A stretch of 64,000 nt of DNA from Kryptolebias marmoratus (taxonomy: Eukaryota > Chordata > Actinopteri > Cyprinodontiformes > Rivulidae): NCBI RefSeq assembly GCF_001649575.2, contig NC_051444.1, positions 18,665,431-18,729,430 on the forward strand, in the 5' to 3' direction. The translations under genes were made by a program, and so were the position numbers. This document shows, in pieces, positions 53,135 through 64,000 of this stretch. The notes under the pieces were generated by a model that was not told the origin of the DNA, searched no databases, and worked only from the letters and a program-made list of their open reading frames with translations. How positions within the stretch are numbered: position 1 is the stretch's first letter; every line of letters begins with the position of its first letter.

Positions 53135-53283
53135 CGTTTGAACTGCAGCAGTTTCTCCTCAGCCTCCTGTCTCTCTCTCAGCAGCCTCTGCAGGTGAAGG
53201 ATCTCCCTCTGGTAAGACGCCGTCCTCCCCTCCGCCGCCTCCTCCAACGCAGCCAGCCTGGTCGACGTCTGCCTCCGGTATAC
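53135..53283 (-). CDS. unidentified coiled-coil protein, penultimate coding exon
   Basis: The 149-base exon lies between acceptor GGCGCGCAG (53292-53284) and donor GTAGGAG (53134). It encodes VYRRQTSTRLAALEEAAEGR and then TASYQREILHLQRLLRERQ and EAEEKLLQFKR, a strong coiled coil. It leaves two bases (CG) that form Arg with the first base of the exon at 44476. Earlier exons were not found between here and the right edge, so either the preceding intron exceeds 10 kb or upstream exons are too short to spot. The upstream side carries CA/GT repeats (53300-53330, 53460-53480). Confidence 0.7.
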
Positions 53284-55423
53284 CTGCGCGCCCGTGTTCA
53301 CACACACACACGCACGCACAGGCACACACACGGGAGCAGAGGAATGAGATGAGGAGTGTTGCTATGAAGGAGGAGGATGCACATGAAGGACAGCGCAGCA
53401 GAGACAAGCGGTGTGGAGGAGGGGGAGTCACACACACTGGGACAAGGTGAGGAAAAATAACACACACACACTCACACACACAAATCTGCAGATGTTCTCT
53501 GTAAAGGGCTGTCGTTGGGTGGGGGTGTACCCCGGTTTGTGTGTCAAACACATGCCAGTGTTTCCAGAAACTCCCAGTAAAGGTGCCGTGATTACACAGC
53601 AGCAGTGGCCGAGCTGCTGGCAGTTCTGAACTGTTGCTGGGAGTGCGGCACACACACACTCACACAAGTGGCAAACGTGTTACTGCAACACGAGCCACTT
53701 TGGCAGAATAACACCGGCACGAAAAAGCAAAAGGAGAGCGGCATTTCAAAGTGAAGGAAGAGAACGCAAGAGACAGGGAAAGGGGAAGAGAGTGTGTGTT
53801 TGCTGCTCTGCGGTTTGAGACAATTTTTGAAGATGAGAAAGACGAGCTCTGACTAAGGCCTGGGTCTTCCTTCAGCCTGTGTGTGTGTGTGCGTGTGTGT
53901 GGGAGTTTATCACACCGCCTTGCTCGTTAAAGCGTAAAACAAACAAATTGCCTGACTCTTTAAAGCGACATTAGGATGAACTGCTGACTTGGTTGTTTGT
54001 TTGTTTGGATTTGAAGTCGTGAAAATGTACACGGAAGCAGTCGAGCAAAGGGGCCGTGTTTTAATGACAGATTACAAACGCGGTGCGAACCCGACGGTCC
54101 TCGAGGCTCGGGAGTGATAATGTCAAACGGGGACTGCTCCGTCCCAGTGATTCAAACGGGAAGCTGCAACAAAAAAGCAGATTTGGGCCCCCTGACTGCT
54201 CCTGCTTGTTGTACGCAGCAGACAGCAACAGGGAGCAGAAAAGAAACTACTCCACCATGATCTAAGTCTAGAGAAAACCTTTATCAAGAGGGCCGCCGAT
54301 ACATTTCAGAAACTGTGTGCGAGATGAATTCATGTTTCTCCCAACACAGCCCTAAAACTGATGCTTGTTTCTGTAAGGAAGTGTTATCCAGTGACAGAGA
54401 AAAGACCAAGATGATGTAATGACTGTTGGATGGACAGCCTTTGTGAGTTCATATTTGACTTTTGGAAATCAAATATCTGAAAAAAACAAGGATTATCACA
54501 GTAAAAAAATGTTAAATCAAAGTCTCAGCTCTTTTAAATGCAAAATGAGACTTTTTCTTCTACTTTGTTGTCTGTCTTGTGCAGTATTGCCTTGGCAGAG
54601 ATGCCTTTGTTTAGTTCCTCATGTTTAAACTTTCTAATAGTTTCTAATTCGTCGCTGGCTTCCTGGAATATGCACGTGCAAACATTTGTGACCCGAGTCA
54701 ATACTGACTTGTTATTTTCAAATCCTCCATCTCTAAAGCTTCAAAATGACAAGTAGTTTGTTGAAATGTATGATCTGTCACCTGGCCTGGCAACAAGCTA
54801 GTTTTGCCGTTTGAAAACTGGATTTTTATTGGTCTGCGGTGATGTCATCGGGAATTACAGCCTTATATTAAAAAAAGGGGAATCCCCAAGCTTCACAATG
54901 ATGCCAAGCATTACATGAAGGGATTTTTTTATTTTTTGGCACTATGGCAGCTGGCAGAGAAATAATCAATTTTAAAGGAAATAAAAAGGATTAGAATAAA
55001 AAAGGGATTATTTCTGAAGCCATACCTGTTGGAAAACTTCACTTTAAAAGAAGATTATTTGCTATTTTAATTACAGAGATCACTAGATACTCATTTTTTT
55101 TATTTTTGCAAAACAAATTGTTATTATCACACTTTTTTTTCCACTGCAGCCTTGGCTCAATGAACCATTTAATTATTTTCTACACCACACAGAACCGTTT
55201 CAAATCATTTTTGTTGCTAAAATTAAACATTTTAGGATTAAAATACAAATTTAACATTAATAGAAACGCACATCGATTTTAATGTATTATCGCACACTTA
55301 ATACCTTCTTAAGCGCATTTAAGTCAGTCAAATTTACAGATTAAAATTATAAACACAACCGTGATATAGCTTCATCACGACGTTAATCTGCTGATTTTTA
55401 TTAGTGCATGGCCATGCTGTGGC

Positions 55424-55447
55424 AAAAAAAAAAAAAAAAAAAAAAAA
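55424..55447. repeat. poly-A tract
   Basis: About 24 A. Confidence 0.95.
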
Positions 55448-56409
55448 CAGCAATGGAGACAAGATGACCCAGTTTTTTTTTTATTTTTATCAATTTATTA
55501 CAAAATGAAATTCTTCCAGGGACGAGACAAAGAAAGCAGAATCTATCTGACCTGAGATTGCACGAGAATGTCTTCTGCATGAAACTTATCAGGAAAAAGG
55601 ACAAGGCCGTAAGAAGCCTAATCATTCATCAAAAAGCAGCAAACTATGAACACAAACTCTTCACATGATGATTCTGTTACAGCTAATGAATCTTATATTT
55701 CATAACAGGCTACATATGTTAAAATGCGACATTTCTTTCAGGAAATAAGTGTCTGTAAAGCACCAATATGTCCCAAATCGCACTTTGACAAAACGCTGTC
55801 AGAAAAGAAAAAGGGCACTGGCTATTACTTGGGCTCGTTATTTATAAAAATACCTTTACTATGTCGTCGTCTCAACGGGGAAGACAAAGATGTATGCCTG
55901 TGCTGCTTATTTAATCTGCAGCAAAAACCCTCAACGCTTTCCTTCAACCTAAAGACAGCTCGTCTCATTGCAAGCGCTTTTAGCGAGCCAAACGTTCTGT
56001 GACACAAACGACAGGAACTAAATCAATCCGTTTCCCATTCTGCCACAAGAAATGTCCCTCGCGATAAATCACGAACCACCGCGTGGCCCCTTTTCGATTT
56101 TGTTTACACATTCTGCAGCCATCTGAACCATTATCTTTATCTTTCTTTCGACGAGCCAACACAGACGCTTCCAAGCAAAGAACCATAAATCTCAAGCATC
56201 ATTAGGCCAGGATTTAGCAACATTTCACAAGCTGGGGTTTTCATTCAGCCAACTCCAGGGAAGCTGCTGGTTATAGAAAAACTGAGAGCTTTGCTGGCTG
56301 CTGTGTAAATTAAAGCCCTAGCTTTCCAGGAAGAAATGCATGTTGCCCGCCGGCTTTAACGCCAAAGTTTTAGACTAAGACCAACTTGTTAAAGAAGTGA
56401 AAATAACAA

Positions 56410-56540
56410 TATGCCCGACCTCATGTGATACGTAATCAGTTGTAGGTGTACATCCAATGATTACTTTCTCAGGGTTTCATTTAAATTTGGGCAGTGGTTC
56501 ATGAGATATACATGAGCAAAGACACAGTCAGCCGTGATGC
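56410..56540 (-). repeat. dispersed repeat family C, partial inverted copy
   Basis: AATCAGTTGTAGGTGTACAT, CCAATGATTACTTTCTCAGG and GTGGTTCATGAGATAT are the reverse complements of the 5' half of family C. Confidence 0.6.
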
Positions 56541-57647
56541 GTGGTCAAATAAAAGAAAGAGAAAAGACTAACAGAGCAAAAAGATATAAACTCCCAAAAA
56601 GAATAGCTTAATAAGTAATGACAAAAAAGTCACCAAGGTGGCTCCAATTCCTTCCAGGCAGCCTAAATATTCCTATAAATACCAGAGGGCAGGCCAGTTA
56701 GGAGCTTAAGACTTTGATTATGGTCTTTCTCTCTGCCCAGCAGACATGTTAATTCCCAGTTGTACCCACTATGAATGGAGCCGGTGTCGTCTGTTGGAGA
56801 ACTACAGTCGGGGAATCAGAACGTCTCGAGGCACACGATGAGGTGGGCGGGGGAGGCGCGAGGGCGCCAGCATCAGGCCAGCCGGAGCCGTGACATTTAG
56901 CCTCCTCAACAAACAGAGCTGTGCAACAGAAACCCTCTTCCATCCGTTTCACCCCCACCCACCAAGCTGCAGCCCCGGGGACCCTGACCTTCTCCACACA
57001 CCAGCGACAAAAATGCTAAAGACTCGAATGATTTCGGTCGAGGACTGCTGCGACTGCGCTCCATTTTAACACCTCTCCAAAACAACAACAACACCAAAAC
57101 AAACCCTGAAATCTCCGAAGACGTTTCTTTTTTTCATTTTTCTATTTTCAATAATCCACCGTGTCCCTGCACAACAGGAAACATAACAAAAGGAACAAAA
57201 TGAGCCCTGATAACTGAATAAATCAATATCTGATTTAGTGAAAAACTGAGGTCTGATCATTATCACACTGGTTAGATGGAGCCAAGTTTCTCGGCCTGAT
57301 GTGTTGATAAGATTTTTTAAGTAACTAAATTGGGCAACTAGTAAGACGCGCAGCACGGCTGAGTCTTGCTGATCAACAATAACGATGGGCAGTCACACGT
57401 CTCTGAGGAGCGTCGCAGAGGGGGTTGAAGGACCGGCGCAGGAACACTACAGCAGGTTGTGCAAAATGCAGGGAATGAGCTTCGATTTGCTATCAGGCTA
57501 CACCTTGTTTCAAACTCCAAGCTAGCTGTGACTTTACGTTATGTAGCAAGGGTTTTAAAACTGAACAGTCGTGGTCGTGGAGCATTTTTCAGACTGGTCG
57601 AAAGGAAATTATGGCGCACGAGACCATTTGGGTGTGTTGGTTTAGGT

Positions 57648-57861
57648 CAGTGGTCTCCAATCCTGGTCCTGGAGAGCCACCATCCTGCATGTTTTCCTTG
57701 TTTCTCTGCTCCAACACACCTGATTTGAATCAATGGGTGATTAACAGGTTTCTGCAGAACATGAAGAGGTAATTTAACCACTGAATCAGGTGTGTTGGAG
57801 CAGGGAAACAAGGAAAACATGCACAATGGTGGCCCTCAAGGACCAGAATTGGACACCCCTG
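57648..57861. mobile_element. 214-bp hAT-type MITE with intact 8-bp target duplication
   Basis: The ends are CAGTGGTCTCCAATCCTGG at the left and GGACACCCCTG at the right, inverted and starting with CAG. The two halves are an imperfect palindrome (CCAACACACCTGATT on the left, AATCAGGTGTGTTGG on the right). GTTTAGGT is duplicated exactly on both sides (57640-57647 and 57862-57869), the 8-base duplication expected of hAT transposases. There is no ORF. Confidence 0.88.
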
Positions 57862-58514
57862 GTTTAGGTTGTACAAACATGCATTCAGTCCAAAATCGAA
57901 CCCAGCTAAAGTTCATCATTTGAGCGCTAACGCAACCACGTATCCGCACTGCTGTACGTGCGCAGCCGGAGTTAGCCCTGCAACCAGCAACTCCTAAAGT
58001 CACGGTGCCAAGTGAGGCCGCAGCTGCGGGTGAATGCTGCATTGGAACCACCTTTCTCTCCTCTCATCAGCTGGTTTGCTGTTATTTTAATTGCCGCCTC
58101 ACGATCTCGGTAACAGTATCATGTCCTTTAATCCATTCCATTAATTCGCCAACTCAAATGTTACTTAACGGTCCCCGCAGCAGTGATCTCATTTAACAAG
58201 CTATGAGGCGTCAGTGCATGCATAAACATATTAACCTTCTCTGCTCTAATGTGCTGACTCCACATCCTTCTCGGCATACCAAGCAGGAGGCGTGCTGGCT
58301 GGAGTGGAGTGAGGCAAAAAGAAAACACAGGAAGGGAATGAACATGTACACACAAGTGACTGAAGACAGGTACTACAAAAGACAGTAACAGTCTCATTGT
58401 ACTAGCTGCCTCTGAAATTAGACCAAGCACCTCCGACTGGCCTGTGGTCAGCTCCTGTGGGTATCTGGCCAGTTTCAGGGTGTTACAATATAATACCCAA
58501 TTTGGAAATGAGAT

Positions 58515-58540
58515 CACATTGTTGAGATCTCAACAATGTG
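58515..58540. repeat. 26-base perfect palindrome
   Basis: Arms CACATTGTTGAGA and TCTCAACAATGTG are perfect reverse complements with no spacer. Confidence 0.9.
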
Positions 58541-58792
58541 CTAAAGATATAATTGAACTTCCATCAATCCATCGTCCTCCTCACCAAGTTCTCATGGGGG
58601 GGCTGTTACAGGCTTTAAAACAAATCTGGTGATTTTTAATTGGATGCTAATCTGCTAAACTAACCTTTCAAGAATATTACAACATAACTCAATATATAAA
58701 CACATCATTCAAGGTTCTAACAAGGGGAAGTCTACTGCACTGCTCCCCTTTTTAGATGTAGTTATTGTAAATTAGTGTGAACGCTGTCGTAA

Positions 58793-58812
58793 CAGCAGCA
58801 GCAGCAGCAGCA
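58793..58812. repeat. (CAG)n microsatellite
   Basis: About six to seven CAG units in noncoding DNA. Confidence 0.9.
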
Positions 58813-61800
58813 CAATCTTTTGAATTCACAAAGAAGACACCGTGACAGCGAAGGTCAGGGCTGTCGTTACTAACAGAGAGACAGAAAACAAAGGTGATGG
58901 GGGGGGCACACTGGGGTTCCTGCTTGGCGACATTATATAAATAAATAAATAAATGCGATTCTCTTAGTTTAAGGGTTTTTGGAAAAGTAAATGCTTTATG
59001 GTCCACACAATAATCGGTGTAGGCGGTATGAATATTGCTCTGCAGTGATTTCTTTAAAATGCAGTGTCCAGAAATGTTATCATTTAAATGTAGGCTAAAA
59101 ATACAAACATTTTTTCTAGATCCCTTTAGGCTTGAGAGCTCTTTTGTTGCTTGCATTGTAATGTGGCAGAAAGTAAAGAAATTAAAGCGTTCGGAACTGT
59201 TTTGGAACCAGAGGGGAAAACACCCATCTTCAGTCTTCAACACTGCTAGACTGTACATGTTAAATTACCAGCCAGTTTTTTTTTTTAGATTTGGACTTAT
59301 GATGACAGACTGATTTCATGTAAAAGTTTTAATTTTTCCTTTGTCTTCTTCGTCTGGTACAAAACAGAAAGACAGGAGCTGCTGTGAACCCAACAAGCTT
59401 AAAGCGCACTTCGTTATTCTTATTGGCACTTTTTAAAATCACATTTTTAAGCTGCTTACCTGTTCTTTTATTACTTTGCATATACATTATTCTACCTGTT
59501 GGTCCTGTTAGGGTTTAGATTTTAACATTTTGTTTTTTTTAATGGTACCCAACCCAGCACTTTGGTTTGTTTCCTTTCATGAACACAGTATTCAGAAATG
59601 ATGATAAACTTCTCAAACCTTAGCTTTGAATGAAAGTTCCTCTCAAGATTTACCACTTTCTCCGAGCAGGATGGCTGCATTTGTCCATGTTTTTTGTCCC
59701 GGTGTGACAGTTTAGGAAGGCGTTGAGGTTTGGGTTAAAGGGACTTCTGTGTAGGGTTCAAATGATTCCTTCGTTGTGGCAAATAAAAGCTTTATTGTTG
59801 TGATGATGACTGGGGAGACAATAAATCATCATTGGGGGAAATATGAAACAAACACTACTCCCATGTGCTCAAACAAAAACGTTTCCCTCCACAAATCACT
59901 CATTCTCTTCATAATTACTAAAATAAGCACAAAGATGTTATAAGAATTGTCTTTTTTGGGTGTTGCAGCAGAATCGACTTAACCTCTTAGCATCAAAATT
60001 GAAGCTATTCATCGAGCGTCGTTTTACAGACTTAGAATCAGCTGTAGTCATTATCTATAACCCATTTCAGACTGTTTTAAGATCCTTTCAAAGGAAAAAG
60101 TTTCTGAAAGATTTGGCCATATGGGCCACATAAAAACAACGAGGATCTGAAAACACCAGTGAAGTGGTTCTGCGCGTTGCAATTAGATATAATTAGATCT
60201 ATAAATTTGTATGAAGACAAGCAAAATGATATTGTGTGACTCCCACAGGTTCTCAAAATCACTCACTCCAAAATGTTAAATGTTGTTCCAATTACAGACG
60301 CGTTCTGCTGTGTTGCTTCAAATCCACCCTTTGAATTCATTTTTAGACTTTTTTTGAGTTCGGTTTAAAGAGAGAGATGCTCAAGGAAAGGGAGCAAACA
60401 ACTTCTTATTTCCAACCACAGCTTTTATGTTGTCAGCTGAAAAAAAATAAAAATAAGATTCAGAAAGGGAGCGTCTGGGAACATCTAGCAAATGGTGGGA
60501 AGCTTAGGCAGAACAAACTACAGGAAACGCGTAATATGTGCAATCTATTTGGATCCTAAAAAGTGTCTGATCAATAGATTTACACACATTCACCCTTATT
60601 CTTTATGTATAAGACCCCCACTTTCTTTAAAAAAAAAAAACCTTGAAAATTGTTTTAAACTTACATAATAGATAGTCCTCACCTGTGTGAGCTGCAGATT
60701 CAAAATTCAGATATTACTCAGCTTGTTTGCACTCAGATAATAAAAACTAAGTTGCATGGGCAGAATATAAATATAAACACATATTAGTGATAAAAGGGGT
60801 CTTTATACACACTAATAGACAGTTTGTAGCCATAATGGTAAATTGGTAGATGTATAGTGCTTTATCTAATCCAAAGACACGCACGTTCATACGTTAAAGG
60901 TTTTTATTTTTCTTGCACAGTTGCAGTGCCGTGGCACTCTGCCTACTTTTGCTCTTGGGTTTGATCCAGAAGTTCTCCTCTCTGACATGTTTCAGAGGGC
61001 TTTTTAACGCAACAGACCTGTTGCTGAAATATTTAACAGTCAGCAAGTCAAAGAAAGGCCTGCTGGGTATTTGCCAATGCAACATTCAATCTATATTTTA
61101 TGTTCATGAATGAATAGATGACAGCCTTTTTTTTTAATCTCCACTGATGGGAGGGGGACTTGTTAGGTATAAGCAAGAGGCAACATGAGGAATCAAACAC
61201 TTCAGCTGAGGTTAATGAAAGCACTCTCCTGAGGTTTTATAAGACCTTTTTAACATTCACTAATACATTTTTAATTGGCTTCCATGTCTGTGCTTACCTT
61301 GCTGATTGCCACATTTGGAGAATACATTACAGAACGCACACAAGTCCCTTGCCATCTTTTAACAAATGAATAATAGAAGAGGCACTGATTATATTGTACA
61401 AAAAAAAAAAGCTGTCCGAGTCAACACTTTCTAGTGGCTGATAATTGTTTGCTCACACTGCAAAACAAGCCCCGTATATATGAGTTCAACTAGGAAACTA
61501 AAGTTCCTGAGCCAGACTTTGGTTTGTGTTGTCTTAGCATGAAAAACGGATCAGAAGTGATGTCATGCAAGGAGTCTGGCTGTCCAACTGGATGATCTGA
61601 TGCAAGAACCCTAAATTTCCTGGTTTGTCAGTAGATGTGTAGAGCAGCAAAGATTTCTGCTGCACGTGCTCAATAGCTTTATAGTGATTAACCACAAAGA
61701 TTTTGTATTAATTGCATCAGTTTTATTACGTTTCTTTGATAATGAGCATGTTGTGGGCAGGCTGTGTCAAAAAAAAAAGGGTAGATCAACTTGACGATTA

Positions 61801-62079
61801 TCTCAAAATGTAGTAAAAAGGATTCCTTTAAAACCAAGTACCTAGAAAGCAGCCTAAACTAAAGGCCGAGAATTTCTTGAAGGAATACGAATTCCCCATC
61901 AACTTTTACAACAAAGCTTTAAACTAAATTATGAAGTCATAGGTGTTTTGGTCAAACCTTAAAACACCTGGAAATAAAAGCTGAAATGTTCCTTTCGTGT
62001 CTCATAGTCGATTTTTGGTGACTAACCCAAATGTTTTTTTTAGTCTACAGCAAAAGTAAAGGAACTGGCCTCACTGTTC

Positions 62080-62240
62080 CAACACTTTGAGAGGGGAGTG
62101 CTGCAGCCATCTTTGTGGTGGCTGAGGTCGATTAGCTGTTTCAGGTTGACTCTAAATCACTTGTAGATGTACTTCCAATGATTTTTGGAAACTTTCACTC
62201 AAATCTGTCCAGTGGTTTATGAGTAAAGCAGTGTAAATAC
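62080..62240 (-). repeat. dispersed repeat family C, partial inverted copy
   Basis: CAGCCATCTTTGTGGTGGCT, GAGGTCGATTAGCTG and CAGTGGTTTATGAG are the reverse complements of family C blocks. Confidence 0.6.
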
Positions 62241-63290
62241 TAGGAATATGTAGCTTTTATCAATTTGTTACAATGTTCTGCAGGGAAAACTTGGGGGTCA
62301 GGGTCCTGGCATGGTACTTTGACACATACCACTGGCCTAAACACAATCACAGACCAAGCTCGGGCCTCTAGGGTAAGGGGACTGCCTAACAGCTGTGGGC
62401 CCCACCAGGATATTTATAGTTTGTGGTGCCCACATGTGGTTTCACTGGGCAAACATGAGAGGCAGTCCTCCAAGCTCCCTCAGTAATAAGGACTACAACT
62501 AACCACAAGTCGGTGTGTGCAGCTGTCTGGGTGTGCACTCGTGACTGAGTGGAAACTACTCTACAACGATGCGTGTGTGAGGATGAGGATGCACCAGTAT
62601 ATTAATATAGACCAATATTTTGAGAAGTTATTCAGTTATTGGAAGGGAGTCATACCCGTCTGTGTTTGTTCTGGAGGTTTGCTTTAATAATTTTCAATCG
62701 ATTTGACGTTTAATCCCGCACGCACAGATTAATCTCAACTAAAACTAATAATTTAGTCAAACAACCTGAAATGGACGAACGCCTTTCAACAAGTGGCAGC
62801 GATTTGCCATTCAGATCACATTGGGCAAGGCTTTATTTCATCTGTGGGAAAATAAACAAGCAAAAACTAAGAGGAGGCTAAAAGGAACTATGTCAAATCC
62901 CTAAATTTCAGGGGTTTATAATTTCATCTGAAAGATGCAATAACTCTGTACTGAATTGTTTTTTCCCTGCCACCTTTTCCCACAGATCAATATCGGTAGT
63001 GGCTTTTGCTTTGCCACAAAGGGCACAGGGATGACACCCTGATCTAATTCCCAAGCCATAAATCATTCATTGCCAGCAGGTATACAGAGTCAGAGCTGTC
63101 AGGGAAGAAGGCTGAGCTCTGACCTCTTCCTGCTGGGAACAGAAACATCCTCTTGTTTCAGTCTGTCCTCTAAGATCAGCCTGAATTCACTGGAAGCTGA
63201 AAGAACACGTGATGCTCATCTAAACACTATTAATTATCCCTCTAACTCGCCTTTTTGTTTTCAATCTGTCTCCATATGTGTCCTCAGAAC

Positions 63291-63305
63291 ATGACTCGAA
63301 GATGA
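63291..63305 (+). other. four-codon uORF overlapping the rnf182 start
   Basis: ATG ACT CGA AGA TGA lies in the leader just after the acceptor TGTCCTCAG (63279-63287). Its stop overlaps the rnf182 start in ATGA (63302-63305). Confidence 0.7.
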
Positions 63306-64000
63306 GCTGCCCTCAGACTACGTTAGAAGAGAAAGACTGTCCTCCCCCGGAGGAGTTGGAGTGTAAAATCTGTTACCAGCGCTACAATGTTCACAACCGG
63401 AAGCCTAAGATCCTGGACTGCCTTCATCGGGTGTGCGCCCGATGCCTCATTAAGATCCTGGACGTCGCTGACGGAGCAGGCTGCATTCCCTGCCCCTTTT
63501 GCCGGCACCAAACTGAAATCACGGAGTACCAGGTCTCCGCTCTGCCCGATGACGTGAACGTCATGTCCCACTTGGCAATGCGGGACAAGTCCAGTAGCTT
63601 TGACCAGAACAGGGAGGTGGTCCTGACCCCGAAGAGTTTCTCCTCCACCAGCCCGTCCTGTGACTCCTCCAACTGCCTGGTCATCACCATCATGGAGGTT
63701 CAGAGGGACTCGCAGCGCTCCCCAAGCCGGAATGGCAGCTCCAACGTCTACGCTGAGCAGAGCCTGGACTCCGTGTCGATAGGCTCGAACGGGCCCGCTG
63801 ATCACGATGCCTTGTCTAAGTTCTGTAATCACGTCCCACGCATCTTGGTCTGGCTGCTGGGCTTCTTATATTTTGGCTCGCTGCCTCTAGGAATCTACCT
63901 GCTAGTGATCCAGAGAGTAACTCTGGGAATTGTATGTGTTAGTTTAGTGCCATCGAGTCTGACAGTTTGCTTAGTTTATGGGTTTTGCCAGTGCCTGTGT
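63302..64000 (+). CDS. rnf182: E3 ubiquitin ligase RNF182, 3' end cut by window
   Basis: A RING-HC ubiquitin ligase anchored in intracellular membranes; the human protein is a 247-residue brain-enriched ligase. The open frame starts MSCPQTTLEEKDC and continues 233 codons to the edge, so about 14 residues are missing. RING ligands are visible as Cys21, Cys24, Cys40, His42, Cys45, Cys48, Cys64 and Cys67 (C3HC4). The middle carries the family block SSNCLVITIMEVQRDSQRS. Two hydrophobic segments follow, about residues 180-203 (ILVWLLGFLYFGSLPLGIYL) and 207-230 (VTLGIVCVSLVPSSLTVCLV), then YGFCQC. The whole visible coding region is in one exon, as in other RNF182 genes. The acceptor before 63288 implies a noncoding upstream exon. 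The start was chosen because the earlier ATG (63291) reads only four codons. Confidence 0.92.
   Translation, partial: MSCPQTTLEEKDCPPPEELECKICYQRYNVHNRKPKILDCLHRVCARCLIKILDVADGAGCIPCPFCRHQTEITEYQVSALPDDVNVMSHLAMRDKSSSFDQNREVVLTPKSFSSTSPSCDSSNCLVITIMEVQRDSQRSPSRNGSSNVYAEQSLDSVSIGSNGPADHDALSKFCNHVPRILVWLLGFLYFGSLPLGIYLLVIQRVTLGIVCVSLVPSSLTVCLVYGFCQCLC

Larger units (their letters stand above)
53284..63287. other. 10 kb without a recognised exon
   Basis: Either an intron of the coiled-coil gene, intergenic DNA, or both. Contains (GT)n near 53878-53900, a poly-A tract (55424-55447), family C repeats on minus (56410-56540 and 62080-62240), a hAT MITE (57648-57861), a 26-base palindrome (58515-58540) and a (CAG)n tract (58793-58812). 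Noncoding 5' exons of rnf182 should lie here or nearby. 62940-63140 is repeat-poor and may be conserved. Confidence 0.45.

Noticed and set aside
53159..53659. 166-codon minus-strand ORF
   Set aside because: It is a different frame across the coiled-coil exon and CA-repeat DNA; the composition is Cys/Val-rich from microsatellites.
58752..59258. 168-codon minus-strand ORF
   Set aside because: No domain or splice context; it begins in AT-rich DNA and ends in a CAG repeat. Probably chance.
63323..63832. 169-codon minus-strand ORF
   Set aside because: It is the antisense shadow of rnf182, whose plus-strand frame has clear RING and membrane features.

Overview
This is vertebrate nuclear DNA, almost certainly from a teleost fish. 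Protein-coding genes are split into short exons with GT-AG introns. The DNA between exons is AT-rich and full of Tc1-like, hAT-like, LINE/SINE-like and microsatellite repeats typical of fish genomes. There are no bacterial-style operons, no CRISPR arrays and no recognisable tRNA or rRNA genes. The species cannot be named from the sequence. A 40-base N gap and a single N show it is a draft assembly.

Layout, left to right. (1) 1-769, minus strand: the 5' end of an LTR retrotransposon (short LTR, initiator-Met tRNA primer site, gag-like reading frame running off the left edge). (2) About 770-19020, minus strand: the 5' part of a MEF2 transcription factor gene. It has a candidate GC-rich promoter and noncoding first exon near 18.8-19.0 kb, a 15.6 kb first intron, and the first coding exon at 3051-3104. 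The rest of the gene lies beyond the left edge. (3) 19.0-22.8 kb: intergenic. (4) 22797-37786, minus strand: a complete ABCC11/ABCC12-type ABC transporter (abcc12). I reconstructed 30 coding exons giving 1373 residues with one continuous frame and consistent splice phases. (5) 37.8-44.3 kb: upstream DNA of abcc12, rich in old transposons. (6) 44299-53283, minus strand: the last two coding exons of an unidentified coiled-coil protein gene. (7) 53.3-63.3 kb: no recognised exon. (8) 63302 to the right edge, plus strand: rnf182, a RING E3 ubiquitin ligase with two C-terminal membrane segments, lacking only its last few codons.

The genes look like ordinary neighbours, not a functional cluster: a muscle/neuronal transcription factor, a membrane transporter, a coiled-coil protein and a ubiquitin ligase. 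Three minus-strand genes lie in tandem and rnf182 points the other way. I did not find a convincing undescribed system. The most unusual items are a large TA-flanked fold-back element in an abcc12 intron whose centre is an assembly gap; at least two other repeat families present in several copies; a (CA)n tract directly behind a weak abcc12 splice donor; and short upstream ORFs that overlap start codons in mef2 and rnf182.
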